A stretch of DNA of 64,000 bases from Providencia rettgeri (GTDB taxonomy: Bacteria > Pseudomonadota > Gammaproteobacteria > Enterobacterales > Enterobacteriaceae). Position 1 is the first letter of the stretch; every line of letters begins with the position of its first letter. Below, in pieces: positions 25,713 to 35,232 of this stretch. The position numbers and the translations under genes are program-made. The DNA is taken from NCBI RefSeq assembly GCF_013255915.1, contig NZ_CP053896.1, forward strand, positions 1,984,001 to 2,048,000. Direction: 5' to 3'. The notes under the pieces are model-generated. The model ran no database searches and was not told the DNA's origin. It worked only from the letters and a program-made list of their open reading frames with translations.

Positions 25713-27438
25713 CAACAAAAAACATAAAGTATTGATTGCTAATCGAGGCGAAATTGCAGTTCGTATTATCCGTGCATGTCGTGATTATGGTTTCCAGTCT
25801 GTTGCGGTTTATGCGGACAGTGATATTGAAGCTCTTCACGTCAAAATGGCTGATGAAGCCTACGGGCTTGGGGGGAACTCGCCAGCAGAAAGTTATTTAA
25901 ATATTGAAAAGTTGATTAGTATCGCTCAGCAGTCTGGTTCAACCATGGTGCATCCGGGGTATGGTTTTTTATCTGAACGCGCTGAATTTGCGCGTGCAGT
26001 TGAAGCCGCAGAGTTAATCTGGATTGGGCCTAGCGCAAACAGCATTGATATACTAGGGGATAAGGTTCAAGCTCGCCATATTGCAATGCAAGTCGGTGCA
26101 CCGCTAGTGGTTGGTACAAAAGACCCTGTGAATAGTGCACAAGAAGTACTAGAATTTGCTCATCAATATGGTTTACCTATTGCCATTAAAGCGGCATTTG
26201 GTGGTGGTGGCCGAGGGCTAAAAGTAGCTTGGCAACTCCATGAAGTTGAAGAACTTTATCATTCAGCTGTGCGCGAAGCTACTGCGGCATTTGGCCGAGG
26301 TGAATGTTTTATTGAACAATTTTTGCGTAACCCTCGGCACATTGAAGCCCAAGTTATTGCAGATACGCATGGTAATGTGCTGGTGGTGGGAACACGTGAC
26401 TGTTCACTACAACGGCGTAATCAAAAACTGGTTGAAGAGTCACCAGCCCCTTTTTTATCTGAGAACCAACAACAGCAAATTGTCCAAGCCTCAACGGATA
26501 TTTGCCGCAAAGCGGGCTATGTGGGAGCAGGAACCGTTGAATTTTTGCTAAGCCAAGATGGAACGCTGTCATTTTTAGAAGTGAATACGCGCTTACAGGT
26601 TGAGCACCCAGTCACAGAGGAAACCGCAGGGATTGACTTAGTGATTGAGCAGCTACGTATTGCGGAAGGTTTACCTTTAAGTATTAATGAGATGCCGACT
26701 CCTCGAGGGCATGCGTTTGAATTTCGTATTAATGCCGAAGATGCTGGGAATGGTTTTTTACCGACCCCAGGCACTATTACTGTTTTTGATGCACCAACGG
26801 GGCCGGGAGTCCGTGTTGATAGTGGCGTAACGGCAGGGACTACAATACCGGGTACCTTTGATTCATTAATGGCCAAATTAATTGTCGTGGGGAGTACTCG
26901 TGACCAAGCCATTTCGCGTGCACGTCGAGCACTGGCAGAATTTAATATTGAAGGCGTTGCATCCGTATTACCATTCCATCGTGCAGTAATAGAACAAGCT
27001 GATTTTTGTGATAATTTTAGCGTACATACGCGTTGGATAGAGACTGAATTTAATGTGGAAATTCCACCAGCAAAACGGCAAATTCCATTATCGGATCCTG
27101 CGATGACTCGTACTTTTATTGAAATTGATGGGAAGCGTTGTGAGTTAGGTTTGCCCACTCAACTTTTTTCTGGTTTCTCAGTCAATAATTCAGCGGCATC
27201 CCATTCAGCCCCTCAATTAGTTGATAATCCTGATGCGGTCAACGCACCTATTTCCGGGATATTATTTAACTGGCTGATCCCTCAAGGAAATAATGTTTCT
27301 GAAGGGGATGTCATTGGTGTAATGGAAGCCATGAAAATGGAAGTGCAAATTGTTGCACACCGAACAGGAACGTTGAAGTATTGCGCTACTAAAGGGGATT
27401 TTGTTGAAGCAGAAAGCCCAATAGCTGAAATTATTTAG
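25699..27438 (+). CDS. Biotin carboxylase fused to biotin carrier domain (AccC-AccB-like)
   Basis: The protein of about 579 residues opens with [22 protein letters not shown], the biotin carboxylase start. The ATP-grasp loop GGGGRGLK, the [20 protein letters not shown] catalytic segment and a biotin-carboxylase C-domain follow. The last 80 residues are a biotinyl domain with EAMKM, whose Lys lies 33 residues before the end. No carboxyltransferase domain is present; the AHS1/AHS2 protein encoded just before could supply one. ATG 25699 is chosen, but GTG 25693 sits better behind AAGGGAG. It overlaps pxpBC by 14 bp and is the last gene of the operon. Confidence 0.88.
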   Translation: MKMNNNKKHKVLIANRGEIAVRIIRACRDYGFQSVAVYADSDIEALHVKMADEAYGLGGNSPAESYLNIEKLISIAQQSGSTMVHPGYGFLSERAEFARAVEAAELIWIGPSANSIDILGDKVQARHIAMQVGAPLVVGTKDPVNSAQEVLEFAHQYGLPIAIKAAFGGGGRGLKVAWQLHEVEELYHSAVREATAAFGRGECFIEQFLRNPRHIEAQVIADTHGNVLVVGTRDCSLQRRNQKLVEESPAPFLSENQQQQIVQASTDICRKAGYVGAGTVEFLLSQDGTLSFLEVNTRLQVEHPVTEETAGIDLVIEQLRIAEGLPLSINEMPTPRGHAFEFRINAEDAGNGFLPTPGTITVFDAPTGPGVRVDSGVTAGTTIPGTFDSLMAKLIVVGSTRDQAISRARRALAEFNIEGVASVLPFHRAVIEQADFCDNFSVHTRWIETEFNVEIPPAKRQIPLSDPAMTRTFIEIDGKRCELGLPTQLFSGFSVNNSAASHSAPQLVDNPDAVNAPISGILFNWLIPQGNNVSEGDVIGVMEAMKMEVQIVAHRTGTLKYCATKGDFVEAESPIAEII

Positions 27439-27453
27439 TTTGATGCCAATTAA

Positions 27454-27480
27454 GTTTGAGCTAAAGGAGTTAGCTCAAAC
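27454..27480. terminator. Hairpin between convergent genes (end of pxp operon)
   Basis: A perfect 11-bp stem (GTTTGAGCTAA / TTAGCTCAAAC, loop AGGAG) lies between the convergent carboxylase and 89-aa genes. There is no strong T tract on either side. Confidence 0.6.
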
Positions 27481-27749
27481 TAACGGGAAATTCGCTCTGG
27501 CAGCGTTCTTAGAGGAAGATGAGGCGCAGGAATAGCATGTTTTTCTTCAGCGGTCATTTCATTGCTATCGCGGTAAACCTCACCACAGAGAAAGTAGAGA
27601 TTCGGTCGTTTTGATTCTAGGTATTTTTTTCGGCTCATGCATTGTTCTTGTGTAAAAATAGTTTCAGTCACCGGTAATGCATCGCATGAATCCGTACCAC
27701 AAGGGCTAACCCATAACGCCCAACCAATGAGTACCATATGTCCTGCCAT
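27480..27749 (-). CDS. Small conserved-type protein with cysteines, 89 aa (YebW-like)
   Basis: The ORF has a good ribosome site (AAGGAAGG, eight bases from ATG 27749). The N-terminus is hydrophobic (GHMVLIGWALWVSP). It is followed by CGTDSC, then FTQEQC and YFLCGEVYR; this spacing of cysteines around an EQC motif recalls the DUF1482/YebW small proteins, although similarity is weak. It may be exported with disulphides or membrane attached. It converges on the pxp operon and stands alone. No function is known. Confidence 0.6.
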   Translation of the reverse strand: MAGHMVLIGWALWVSPCGTDSCDALPVTETIFTQEQCMSRKKYLESKRPNLYFLCGEVYRDSNEMTAEEKHAIPAPHLPLRTLPERISR

Positions 27750-28152
27750 TTACATTGCCTTCCTTAATAAGAACCAATATGAACCGCTGAAAGTGATGAC
27801 TGCAAGTAACTATCTAATTCACATACGCATTATAGGTTAAATTCTAACATTGAGTTAACCAAATGTATGTATTTAGGCATGATGAATTGTTTCATTCACA
27901 CTAAAAAGCAAATCGTTATAAATTAAAAAGTTGGGAATTATCATAAGTAGAAAATAAATGATTTGATAATAAATAAAGTAGTATATTGTTAAAATTACAC
28001 TATCAATATTGCATGTTTTTTTGGTGTCAGATCGCAAAAAAACAAAATAATTATCTACAAACAGCCGATATTAGAGCTCAAGCCTGTCAATTAAGGCTAT
28101 TTTTAACTAGGATTATGACAACCTCTAATAAGAAAATAGATAGGAATAAATC
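27750..28152. other. Intergenic region with divergent promoters
   Basis: About 400 bp, very AT-rich. It must hold promoters for the 89-aa gene (minus) and the DUF924 gene (plus). No RNA gene or repeat was recognised. Confidence 0.5.
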
Positions 28153-28695
28153 ATGAATGCCATGGAAGAAGTGCTTTCATTTTGGTTTGAGGAATCGACA
28201 CCAAAACAATGGTTTGAAAAAAGCGCTAAGTTTGATTTGACGATAGCACAACGGTTTGCTCATATCTGTGAACGCGCAGCTAAGGGAGAATTAGCTTATT
28301 GGCGGGCATCTATTCGTGGACGTTTAGCGGAAATTATTGTTCTAGACCAGTTTTCACGTAACTTATGGCGTGATACACCACGGTCTTTTGCTCAAGATGG
28401 GATGGCTTTAGCATTAGCGCAAGAGGCGATTAAGCAACATGATTATAACCTTCTGACGCTGTCACAGCGCAAGTTTGTTTTAATGCCATTTATGCACTCT
28501 GAATCCAGTTTTATACATTTACAGGCGGTTGAGCTATTTCGCATGCTGGGTGATGACGGTACATTAGATTTTGAAATGAGACATAAAGCGATTATTGATA
28601 AATTTGGCCGTTATCCTCACCGTAATGAAATTTTAGGTCGGCCATCAACACAAGAAGAAATTGCATTTTTACAAGAGCCAAACTCTTCTTTTTAG
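28153..28695 (+). CDS. DUF924 family protein, 180 aa
   Basis: The sequence shows the DUF924 pattern: EVLSFWFEESTPKQWFEKSAKFD at the start, GRLAEIIVLDQFSRNLWRDTPRSFAQDGMALALAQEAI in the middle, then FVLMPFMHSESSFIHLQAVELF and a final GRYPHRNEILGRPSTQEEIAFLQ. The fold is an all-helical TPR-like one; no activity is established to my knowledge. The length is typical (about 180). AGGAA precedes the ATG; a long terminator follows. It is a single-gene unit next to dmsD. Confidence 0.88.
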   Translation: MNAMEEVLSFWFEESTPKQWFEKSAKFDLTIAQRFAHICERAAKGELAYWRASIRGRLAEIIVLDQFSRNLWRDTPRSFAQDGMALALAQEAIKQHDYNLLTLSQRKFVLMPFMHSESSFIHLQAVELFRMLGDDGTLDFEMRHKAIIDKFGRYPHRNEILGRPSTQEEIAFLQEPNSSF

Positions 28696-28696
28696 A

Positions 28697-28755
28697 CTAA
28701 AACCAAATGAGCCCATATTTTGTTTAACTAGCTCATTTGGTTTAGTTTTTATTTA
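28697..28755. terminator. Terminator between DUF924 gene and dmsD
   Basis: A stem of at least 12 bp (AACCAAATGAGC, 28701-28712, with GCTCATTTGGTT, 28731-28742) with an 18-base loop, followed by TAGTTTTTATTT. It serves the plus strand and may also act on the convergent dms transcript. Confidence 0.8.
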
Positions 28756-29346
28756 GCGAAATAATTCAGCCCTGACTGGCGATAATTCTAATTTCAATTG
28801 TAGTGATTTGAGGTAAATTTCAGTGATCTGTGCAAGGCTAGGGTAAAAAGTGGACTCTGTTTTGCTTTGCTGCACTAGCTCTAAATAGCGATACGCCCAA
28901 GGTAACAAATGTTGCTCAAATAGAGCAATAACAGCGCTGTCGTCCTCTTGCTCTGCTAACGCAGAAACTGCCATCATCATTAAGCCAAATTGGTCTTCAG
29001 GTTCACGGATTCCAGTATCAGTGACTAAACCTTTCGCTTGCAAAAAGTCGCGATAAGCCGCAGTTGACTCACCCATAACAGTATTATCATGCTCTAAGTA
29101 CACAGAGCCCCAAGGCGGAGCAGGCATACTGCCTTGTCCTTCGAATAAGATGGAATAATCATAAGAGATATCATCAGGTTGTGTTTGTGACAACGAAGTA
29201 CAAATAGCCTGAATTTTCTCTGGGTTATCCCATGTACATAACTGTGGTAGTTCACCCAAGACAGAGTAAACGTTACGTAAAGTGTCCGATTGCGGAGGGT
29301 AGTAGAAAAACGCACCAAGGATGCGGATCATTGTCGTGTCAATCAT
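28753..29346 (-). CDS. dmsD: TorD/DmsD-family redox enzyme maturation chaperone
   Basis: The 197-residue protein is an all-helical Tat proofreading chaperone. It shows the DmsD pattern YSILFEGQGSMPAPPWGSVYLEHDNTVMGEST, then REPEDQFGLMMMAVSALAEQ and LLPWAYRYLELV. The conserved E-P-x-D motif (EPED) contacts the signal peptide of the partner. It binds the twin-arginine leader of DmsA before export. It lies 152 bp after dmsC on the same strand, with a hairpin between them, so its level may be lower than that of DmsABC. Confidence 0.9.
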   Translation of the reverse strand: MIDTTMIRILGAFFYYPPQSDTLRNVYSVLGELPQLCTWDNPEKIQAICTSLSQTQPDDISYDYSILFEGQGSMPAPPWGSVYLEHDNTVMGESTAAYRDFLQAKGLVTDTGIREPEDQFGLMMMAVSALAEQEDDSAVIALFEQHLLPWAYRYLELVQQSKTESTFYPSLAQITEIYLKSLQLKLELSPVRAELFR

Positions 29347-29441
29347 ATTATTTTATCCGTCTTATTTCGCGCTAAAGCATGACATCATTATTTAATTTCC
29401 AGCTACTGTATCAATGCAGGTGGTGTTGAAGATATCTAAAC

Positions 29442-29465
29442 AAAGAACCCCAAATGGGGTTCTTT
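29442..29465 (-). terminator. Hairpin between dmsC and dmsD
   Basis: A perfect 10-bp stem (AAAGAACCCC / GGGGTTCTTT, four-base loop). On the minus strand it is followed by GTTTAG, so it is probably a partial terminator or an mRNA-stabilising structure that sets the DmsABC to DmsD ratio. Confidence 0.7.
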
Positions 29466-29498
29466 TATGAAACACTATAACATAGTAATAACAATGCA

Positions 29499-30275
29499 TT
29501 ACATGGTTATTTGCCACAAATTATAGAATGCAATGCGGCCAGCTAGTTCAGCTAATAATACTGCGGCGGCACAAGTTGCTAATGTCGCTTTTGGTGCGCG
29601 GTGCTTTAACGCCATACCAACGAAAGCAGCTAAAGCAATAGCTAAAACAACAACTTGGAAGCCCCAGAAGCCTGTTTGTTCACCGCTAAGAGCGGGACCT
29701 GTTTCTGCTAAAAAGGCTTGATAACCCGCACGGCTTGCAAAAATAGCAAAAGTACCAATTAAGAACGAAGCAATACCTAAGCCACGAGCACCGATTGCAA
29801 TGGCGAGCGCACCGCCACCGACTAACATCGTCATCCACATTTGCAGTGTGGTATAACCGGTGTCCCAGTTAGCAATAGTGGCGATGTTGTATACTTGAGG
29901 TATTGACCAAACAAATGCAAGTCCAGAAACTACCGCGGCAATATTAGCCAGCTCACGTAATAACGTATGTTTGAAAAACAGCGTAAAAAATAACGTTGCA
30001 GCAGCGCACCCAACAAATACGCCACTTAAGAACGCTTCATTACTCATTGGCGAACGGCCTACACCTAATAACATATTAAAGAAGCGTAGTGGCTGGCCAA
30101 CGTGTAACCCACCGATCCCTAAACCAATTATCATAATGATAAAGGCCACGATATTGGCAGTTTTTAGCTGACTATCGTCAATAGAACCCATTCTACGGCT
30201 AATATAAGCGAGTAAGAAAAGCCCAGCAGCGGACTGTCCTAAGACGGTGAAAAAAACGAGTGGTAATTCATGCAT
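29499..30275 (-). CDS. dmsC: Dimethyl sulfoxide reductase membrane anchor DmsC
   Basis: The 258-residue protein has eight hydrophobic segments and starts HELPLVFFTVLGQSAAGLFLLAYISRR, as in DmsC proteins. It holds the DmsAB dimer on the periplasmic face and oxidises menaquinol. A conserved LHVGQPLRFFNMLLGVGRSPMSNEAF segment near residue 60-85 marks the quinol site region. The length is a little under E. coli DmsC (287). It starts one base after dmsB ends, so translation is coupled. Confidence 0.92.
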   Translation of the reverse strand: MHELPLVFFTVLGQSAAGLFLLAYISRRMGSIDDSQLKTANIVAFIIMIIGLGIGGLHVGQPLRFFNMLLGVGRSPMSNEAFLSGVFVGCAAATLFFTLFFKHTLLRELANIAAVVSGLAFVWSIPQVYNIATIANWDTGYTTLQMWMTMLVGGGALAIAIGARGLGIASFLIGTFAIFASRAGYQAFLAETGPALSGEQTGFWGFQVVVLAIALAAFVGMALKHRAPKATLATCAAAVLLAELAGRIAFYNLWQITM

Positions 30276-30276
30276 C

Positions 30277-30897
30277 TTACACCTCCGCAGGGTTTTTTAA
30301 TTCGCCACTTTTATCGCCAAATGGCTTCGCATCTTTATGTGGTTTGATGACAATATTCGGGTTCGTCAGGCTTGGGTCTGGCATTGGAGCAATGCCACAC
30401 TCTGTGCCGTGTAACTCACGAAGAACATTAATGTCATCAAAATCTAAAGCACGCTGCGGGCAAGATTCAACACAAACAGGTTTCATCCCTTTTGCGACGC
30501 GCTCATAGCAGCCGTCGCATTTACTCATTAGTTTCTTCTTCTCATCAAATTGTGGGGCGCCATACGGGCAGCGCAACTCACAATAACGGCAACCAACACA
30601 AATAGATTGGTCAACCACGACTAAACCATCTTCTTCTCGTTTATGCATTGCACCGGTTGGGCAACCCGCGACACATGTCGGGTTTGAACAATGGTTACAT
30701 GAAATAGAAAGATAGTAACTAAAGACATTTTGCTGCCAAATACCATCTTGTTTTTGCCAACTACCGCCACCGAACTCGTAGACACGACGGAATTTTGGGC
30801 CTAAATCTAAATCTTTTTCATCCTTACAACTGACTTGGCATGTTTTACAGCCAGTGCATTTTGTGGAGTCAAAGTAAAAGCCATATTGTTTCATCAT
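30277..30897 (-). CDS. dmsB: Dimethyl sulfoxide reductase iron-sulfur subunit DmsB
   Basis: The 206-residue protein has four cysteine groups for four [4Fe-4S] clusters: CTGCKTCQVSC, CNHCSNPTCVAGCP, CVGCRYCELRCP and CDGC...CVESCP. It passes electrons from DmsC to DmsA. Start KQYGFYFDSTKC is identical in style to E. coli DmsB (205 aa). It lies 8 bp after dmsA. It has no signal peptide and is exported bound to DmsA. Confidence 0.95.
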   Translation of the reverse strand: MMKQYGFYFDSTKCTGCKTCQVSCKDEKDLDLGPKFRRVYEFGGGSWQKQDGIWQQNVFSYYLSISCNHCSNPTCVAGCPTGAMHKREEDGLVVVDQSICVGCRYCELRCPYGAPQFDEKKKLMSKCDGCYERVAKGMKPVCVESCPQRALDFDDINVLRELHGTECGIAPMPDPSLTNPNIVIKPHKDAKPFGDKSGELKNPAEV

Positions 30898-30905
30898 TCA
30901 ACTCC

Positions 30906-33341
30906 TTAAGCGCGTTTAACTTCAACAAGGTTAGTATGTTGTGGGGTACCTTTAGCCAATGGCGAAGGAACATGTGAAGTCAGTGTATTGATACAACCAC
31001 CGATATCTAGCCCATCATTATTAAGAGTACGCCATGCACCTTGTGGAACGGCGATAACACCGGGTAATACACGCTCTGTCACTTTCACTTTAATTTGAAT
31101 ACGACCACGGTCATTAAATATTTCAGCCATATCACCATTATTCAAGCCGCGTTGCTGGGCATCGACTGGGTTGAGCCAAAACTGATGTGGAATGGCTTCA
31201 CGTAGCATAGCAACATTGTAATATGATGAATGCACATGGCCTTTATCATGAAAGCCGGTCATTAATAGCGGATGCTTTTGTTGGCTTGCTTGGGCTTCAA
31301 CACCTTCTTTATTGACGCAATACTCAGGAATGGCAGGAATACGTTGGCCTTCTGGTAATTCCCAGTTTTTAACACGTTCAGCTAGTTGTTCTGAATAGAT
31401 TTCCACTTTACCTGACGGCGTTTTCAATGGGTTATTGATTGGGTCATCACGGAATTTCTTCAATGCAATATTTTCTGAACTGTTCAGGAACTTACGGTCG
31501 ATAATACCCGCACCGTCGGTTTCGCTGAATTCAGGTAAATGAGGCATTTTTTCACGTGTTTTGTTATAACAGAACTCAATCCATTCAGCATAGGTACGGC
31601 CTTCGGTGAATTGTTCTTTTACACCCATTTTTTCAGCAATTTCTGCTAACACATCGTAATTAGGGCGATTTTCCCACAGTGGCTCAATGGCATTTTGTAG
31701 GCGAACTAAATAATGATACGCACCACTTGCATAGGAGTTATTGATTAAATCGTTGGTTTCTACAGTTGTGACATCCGGTAACAATAAGTCTGCATATTTT
31801 GCGGATGGGGTATCATGGTTATCCCATACTAGAATGAATTCACATTTGGATTCATCTGCAAGTATTTCATGGGTTTTATTTAAATCGCCATGTTGGTTAC
31901 CAATGACATTACTGGAGTAGCACCACATAAACTTGATGTCGTTGTTTAGTTTATCGACACCTTTAATGCCACCATTCTCTGCGGTCAATTCTTTCCCGCG
32001 AACAATTGCTTCTGACCACATATAAGTCGGAATCAAGGCTTTTACTGGGTTAGGTAAAGCAAAACCTGCAACAGGATAAGCGTAGCTGTTACCCCACAGC
32101 CCAGTGTTAGTTCCTGCACGACCAATGTTCCCAGACATCAACGGTAACATCATAATAGAACGACAAGCTTGCTCGCCATTCTCTGTGCGCTGTAAGCCCC
32201 AGCCTTGTGAGATCCATGCTCTATTTGCATTACCGATTTCACGTGCAAGTTGTTTAATACGTGCGACTGAGATACCCGTTAATTTGCTCGCCCACTCAGG
32301 GGTTTTTGCGATGCCATCAGGGCCATTACCTAAAATATAATCTTTATATGATGCATTGCGTGGTGCAGAAGCAGGTAAGGTAGACTCATCCCAACCAACA
32401 CAATAGTTGTTTAGGAATTCTTCGTCAGTCAGGCCTTCTTCGATCATGACATAACCGAGAGCAGCAACTAATGCGGCGTCAGTACCTGGGTAAATAGGTA
32501 TCCATTCTGCGCCAAGCGTTGTTACGCTATCAGTGCGACGCGGGTCAATAATAATAACTTTTGCTTTGCTTTTATCTAACGCATTGAGGGTTTCGTAAAA
32601 TTGACCGCCCCCAGACATACGCGTTTCAGCAAGGTTGTGACCAAACATGACGACTAAATCTGAATTTTGGATTTCAGATAAATAGGATTCTTCAATACTG
32701 CCATATACGTAAGGCGTGATTTCCATTAATTGCGCATATGAATATGTGCCATAATCACCCAAGAAACCACCGGTTAAGCTTAATAAACGTTTACAAGCAG
32801 CACGGCCGTGTAAGTTTGCGCCTGTTGAGCCCGAGCCATATTGATAGTAAATGGCATCACTTCCATATTTATCAATAGTATACTGCAGTTTTTCGGCGAT
32901 AATGGTTGTTGCCTCATCCCATGAGATCTTTTTAAATTTACCTTCACCACGTTTACCAACTCGTACCATTGGGTATTTTAAACGGTCTGGGTTATAGGTT
33001 TTCCAGCGCACTGAACGGCCACGCAAACATGGGCGGATTTGGTGTTCACCTAACGTTGAGTCGTCATACATTGTTTCATTGGAAATGCGGCTGATAACAC
33101 CGTCTTTCACATGAACTTTTAATGGACAGCGGCTACCACAGTTTACTAAGCATGCGCTATAGCTGATTTTTTCGCTGACTTCGTCAGGCATGATCGCTGG
33201 TGTTTTTGCTTGAGCAGCAAAAGGAAGAGTGATTGAGCCAGCAACAGCAGCGACACCCGCAACGGTTGCAGAGGTTTGTATAAACTCCCTCCTGCTCAGT
33301 TCTCCAAATTGAGTATTTATTTTATTTTTATGCATTGACAT
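30906..33341 (-). CDS. dmsA: Dimethyl sulfoxide reductase catalytic subunit DmsA
   Basis: The 811-residue molybdopterin enzyme reduces DMSO (and related S- or N-oxides) as a terminal anaerobic electron acceptor. It has a twin-arginine leader (SRREFIQTSA then a hydrophobic stretch ending AAQA), CLVNCGSRC for the FS0 cluster, and molybdopterin-domain motifs (YQYGSGSTGANLHG, VVMFGHNLAETRMSGGG, QGWGLQRTENGEQ). The C-terminal cofactor-binding domain begins near HPLLMTGFHDKGHVHSS. The length matches E. coli DmsA (about 814). It is the first gene of the operon; an FNR-like site lies upstream. Confidence 0.95.
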   Translation of the reverse strand: MSMHKNKINTQFGELSRREFIQTSATVAGVAAVAGSITLPFAAQAKTPAIMPDEVSEKISYSACLVNCGSRCPLKVHVKDGVISRISNETMYDDSTLGEHQIRPCLRGRSVRWKTYNPDRLKYPMVRVGKRGEGKFKKISWDEATTIIAEKLQYTIDKYGSDAIYYQYGSGSTGANLHGRAACKRLLSLTGGFLGDYGTYSYAQLMEITPYVYGSIEESYLSEIQNSDLVVMFGHNLAETRMSGGGQFYETLNALDKSKAKVIIIDPRRTDSVTTLGAEWIPIYPGTDAALVAALGYVMIEEGLTDEEFLNNYCVGWDESTLPASAPRNASYKDYILGNGPDGIAKTPEWASKLTGISVARIKQLAREIGNANRAWISQGWGLQRTENGEQACRSIMMLPLMSGNIGRAGTNTGLWGNSYAYPVAGFALPNPVKALIPTYMWSEAIVRGKELTAENGGIKGVDKLNNDIKFMWCYSSNVIGNQHGDLNKTHEILADESKCEFILVWDNHDTPSAKYADLLLPDVTTVETNDLINNSYASGAYHYLVRLQNAIEPLWENRPNYDVLAEIAEKMGVKEQFTEGRTYAEWIEFCYNKTREKMPHLPEFSETDGAGIIDRKFLNSSENIALKKFRDDPINNPLKTPSGKVEIYSEQLAERVKNWELPEGQRIPAIPEYCVNKEGVEAQASQQKHPLLMTGFHDKGHVHSSYYNVAMLREAIPHQFWLNPVDAQQRGLNNGDMAEIFNDRGRIQIKVKVTERVLPGVIAVPQGAWRTLNNDGLDIGGCINTLTSHVPSPLAKGTPQHTNLVEVKRA

Positions 33342-33408
33342 TGCCTATATGTAAATAACAACATTACTTTCTTGTTTTATATGTTAAAAAAAGTTTCTGT
33401 TGAGTTAC

Positions 33409-33422
33409 ATGACTTACATCAA
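33409..33422 (-). promoter_or_regulatory. FNR-like site upstream of dmsA
   Basis: On the minus strand the sequence reads TTGAT-GTAA-GTCAT. The left half is the FNR consensus; the right half fits partly (ATCAA expected). It lies about 70 bp before the dmsA ATG, a normal place for FNR activation of dms operons. Confidence 0.45.
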
Positions 33423-33555
33423 TGTTATCCCTGATAAGATAAATGTATTTATTTAATTTATAAGGATTTTTTGTTTGCTATAACATAGATTAGTTCTATT
33501 TCTATTAACTATCGAAGTATTAATTATTATATAACGATTGAGTCAAAGTAAGGAA

Positions 33556-33577
33556 AAAGAGGGATATCTCCCTCTTT
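33556..33577 (-). terminator. ybdG terminator
   Basis: Stem AAAGAGGGA / TCCCTCTTT with loop TATC. On the minus strand a run of T follows. It lies 58 bp beyond the ybdG stop and also separates it from dmsA, whose promoter is further downstream. Confidence 0.85.
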
Positions 33578-33634
33578 GAAATACTACTTTAGGTGTAGAT
33601 GGATAAGAAAATTTAACTAATCACTTAGTATTAA

Positions 33635-34885
33635 TTATTTTTCTGGGGAATAGCCTATCATCCTAACATCATTTCCGGTAGGTGATTGATGTACCATCAG
33701 ATTAAATTGCGGAAGGATGGAAAAGATATGGTCAAAAATGTCTGACTGTATTCTTTCATACTCCACCCATACGGTTGTATTCGTAAACGCATATATTTCG
33801 ATTGGGATACCATTTGAGTCAGATTCTAGCTGTCTGACCATAATCGTCATATTTTTGTGAATATTAGGGTGTGATTTTAAATAAGCTTCAATGTAAGCCC
33901 GGAAAGTCCCTATATTTGTCAGACGACGTTGATTTAAAGGGATTGCTTTATCATCAGGTAGGCTAGAATTAAAGACTTGAATCTCAGATATTTTTTGCTC
34001 GATATAGGGCTCAAGTAAATTTGCTTTAATACAGTACGCTATTTCTTCAGATGTTAAAAAATGCACACTGCTAGCATCTAAGCGGACACTACGCTTAATT
34101 CGGCGCCCACCAGACTCTGTCATTCCTTTCCAGTTTTTGAATGAATCAGAAATAAGTGCATAGGTAGGAATAGTGGTTACTGTGTTGTCCCAATTACGGA
34201 CTTTTACCGTAGTTAAACCAATATCAACCACAGCGCCATCAGCACCGTATTTAGGCATTTCTAACCAATCGCCAATATTAACCATGTTGTTGGCTGAAAG
34301 TTGTATCCCAGCAACTAACCCCATAATAGGGTCTTTGAACACTAGCATCATAACAGCGGTCATTGCACCAAGACCGCTGAGAATAATCAGAGGCGATTTG
34401 CCTATTAATAGCGCAATGATCATGATGCCAATTAGAATTGTGGCAATCAGTTTAAGGCTTTGAAATATTCCTCTAAGAGGTAAATGCGCGGTTTTGGCAG
34501 CACGTTGGAGTACACCAAGTATGATATCAAGAACAGAGTAAAGGGTTAGTAAGCCAAATAATAGGCACCAAGCCTGTGAGCCGACCTTTAGAACGGCTTG
34601 TGCAGTCGAGCCTGAATGTAACCATAGCGTAGCTTGGATATTGACAACAACACCTTGTATAACAAATGCAAAGCGATTAAAAAGATTATGTTGAGTTATT
34701 AAATGAATCCAAGTTCCTGCACTTTTTTGCCCGTGCTTTTCGAGTTGAGGAAGTAATATTTTATGCAGAATTAAGTGTAATACGCAGGCGACGATTAGAA
34801 TTAAACCGAGCACCATAAGTAAAGAGGCGAGGTTAGCGTAATCTTGGTTGAACTGACGTACCCAGTCTAGCAGTTGCTGCTGCAT
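33635..34885 (-). CDS. ybdG: Mechanosensitive channel YbdG (MscM-type)
   Basis: The 416-residue inner-membrane protein follows E. coli YbdG closely. There are about five TM segments in residues 20-200. The MscS pore/beta region reads LSGLGAMTAVMMLVFKDPIMGLVAGIQLSANNMVNIGDWLEMPKYGADGAVVDIGLTTVKVRNWDNTVTTIPT, and a cytoplasmic C-terminal domain ends SPTGNDVR. It opens on membrane tension and gives small-conductance protection under hypo-osmotic shock. It is a single-gene unit with GAGAAACC before the ATG. Confidence 0.95.
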   Translation of the reverse strand: MQQQLLDWVRQFNQDYANLASLLMVLGLILIVACVLHLILHKILLPQLEKHGQKSAGTWIHLITQHNLFNRFAFVIQGVVVNIQATLWLHSGSTAQAVLKVGSQAWCLLFGLLTLYSVLDIILGVLQRAAKTAHLPLRGIFQSLKLIATILIGIMIIALLIGKSPLIILSGLGAMTAVMMLVFKDPIMGLVAGIQLSANNMVNIGDWLEMPKYGADGAVVDIGLTTVKVRNWDNTVTTIPTYALISDSFKNWKGMTESGGRRIKRSVRLDASSVHFLTSEEIAYCIKANLLEPYIEQKISEIQVFNSSLPDDKAIPLNQRRLTNIGTFRAYIEAYLKSHPNIHKNMTIMVRQLESDSNGIPIEIYAFTNTTVWVEYERIQSDIFDHIFSILPQFNLMVHQSPTGNDVRMIGYSPEK

Positions 34886-35232
34886 GGTTTCTCCTTCTTG
34901 AGGGTGTTAGGAACAATGGTTTATAAAAATATTCGGTTTATAAAAATATTCGATAGTTTAAAGACCTTATCATATTCACAATGAAAATTCATGGCGAACA
35001 ATATTAAACTCCGTCTTAATTCTTATTATTAGTTCTAAGTATTGTGCAGTATATGAATGCAATATTAATGACAATAAAGTCATTATAAAGGAGCGGGTTC
35101 GTTAATTTGATTAGTTATGTAACATTTACATAACATTACATGTGATAAGGATTTTCTGATTGCGAGTCTTCATAACTAAGCATAATGTTCTACAAACTTC
35201 CTAATGTTATATTAACTTTGCAGGAATTTATT
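34886..35232. other. Divergent intergenic region with a 17-bp tandem repeat
   Basis: The gap between ybdG and the cigR-like gene is AT-rich. GGTTTATAAAAATATTC occurs twice in tandem at 34918-34934 and 34935-34951, close to the ybdG start, where it could bind a regulator or be a simple duplication. AGGAA precedes ATG 35233. Confidence 0.55.

Noticed and set aside
26517..27158. 213-codon minus-strand ORF inside the biotin carboxylase gene
   Set aside because: It is the antisense shadow of a highly conserved gene and gives a low-complexity serine/proline product.
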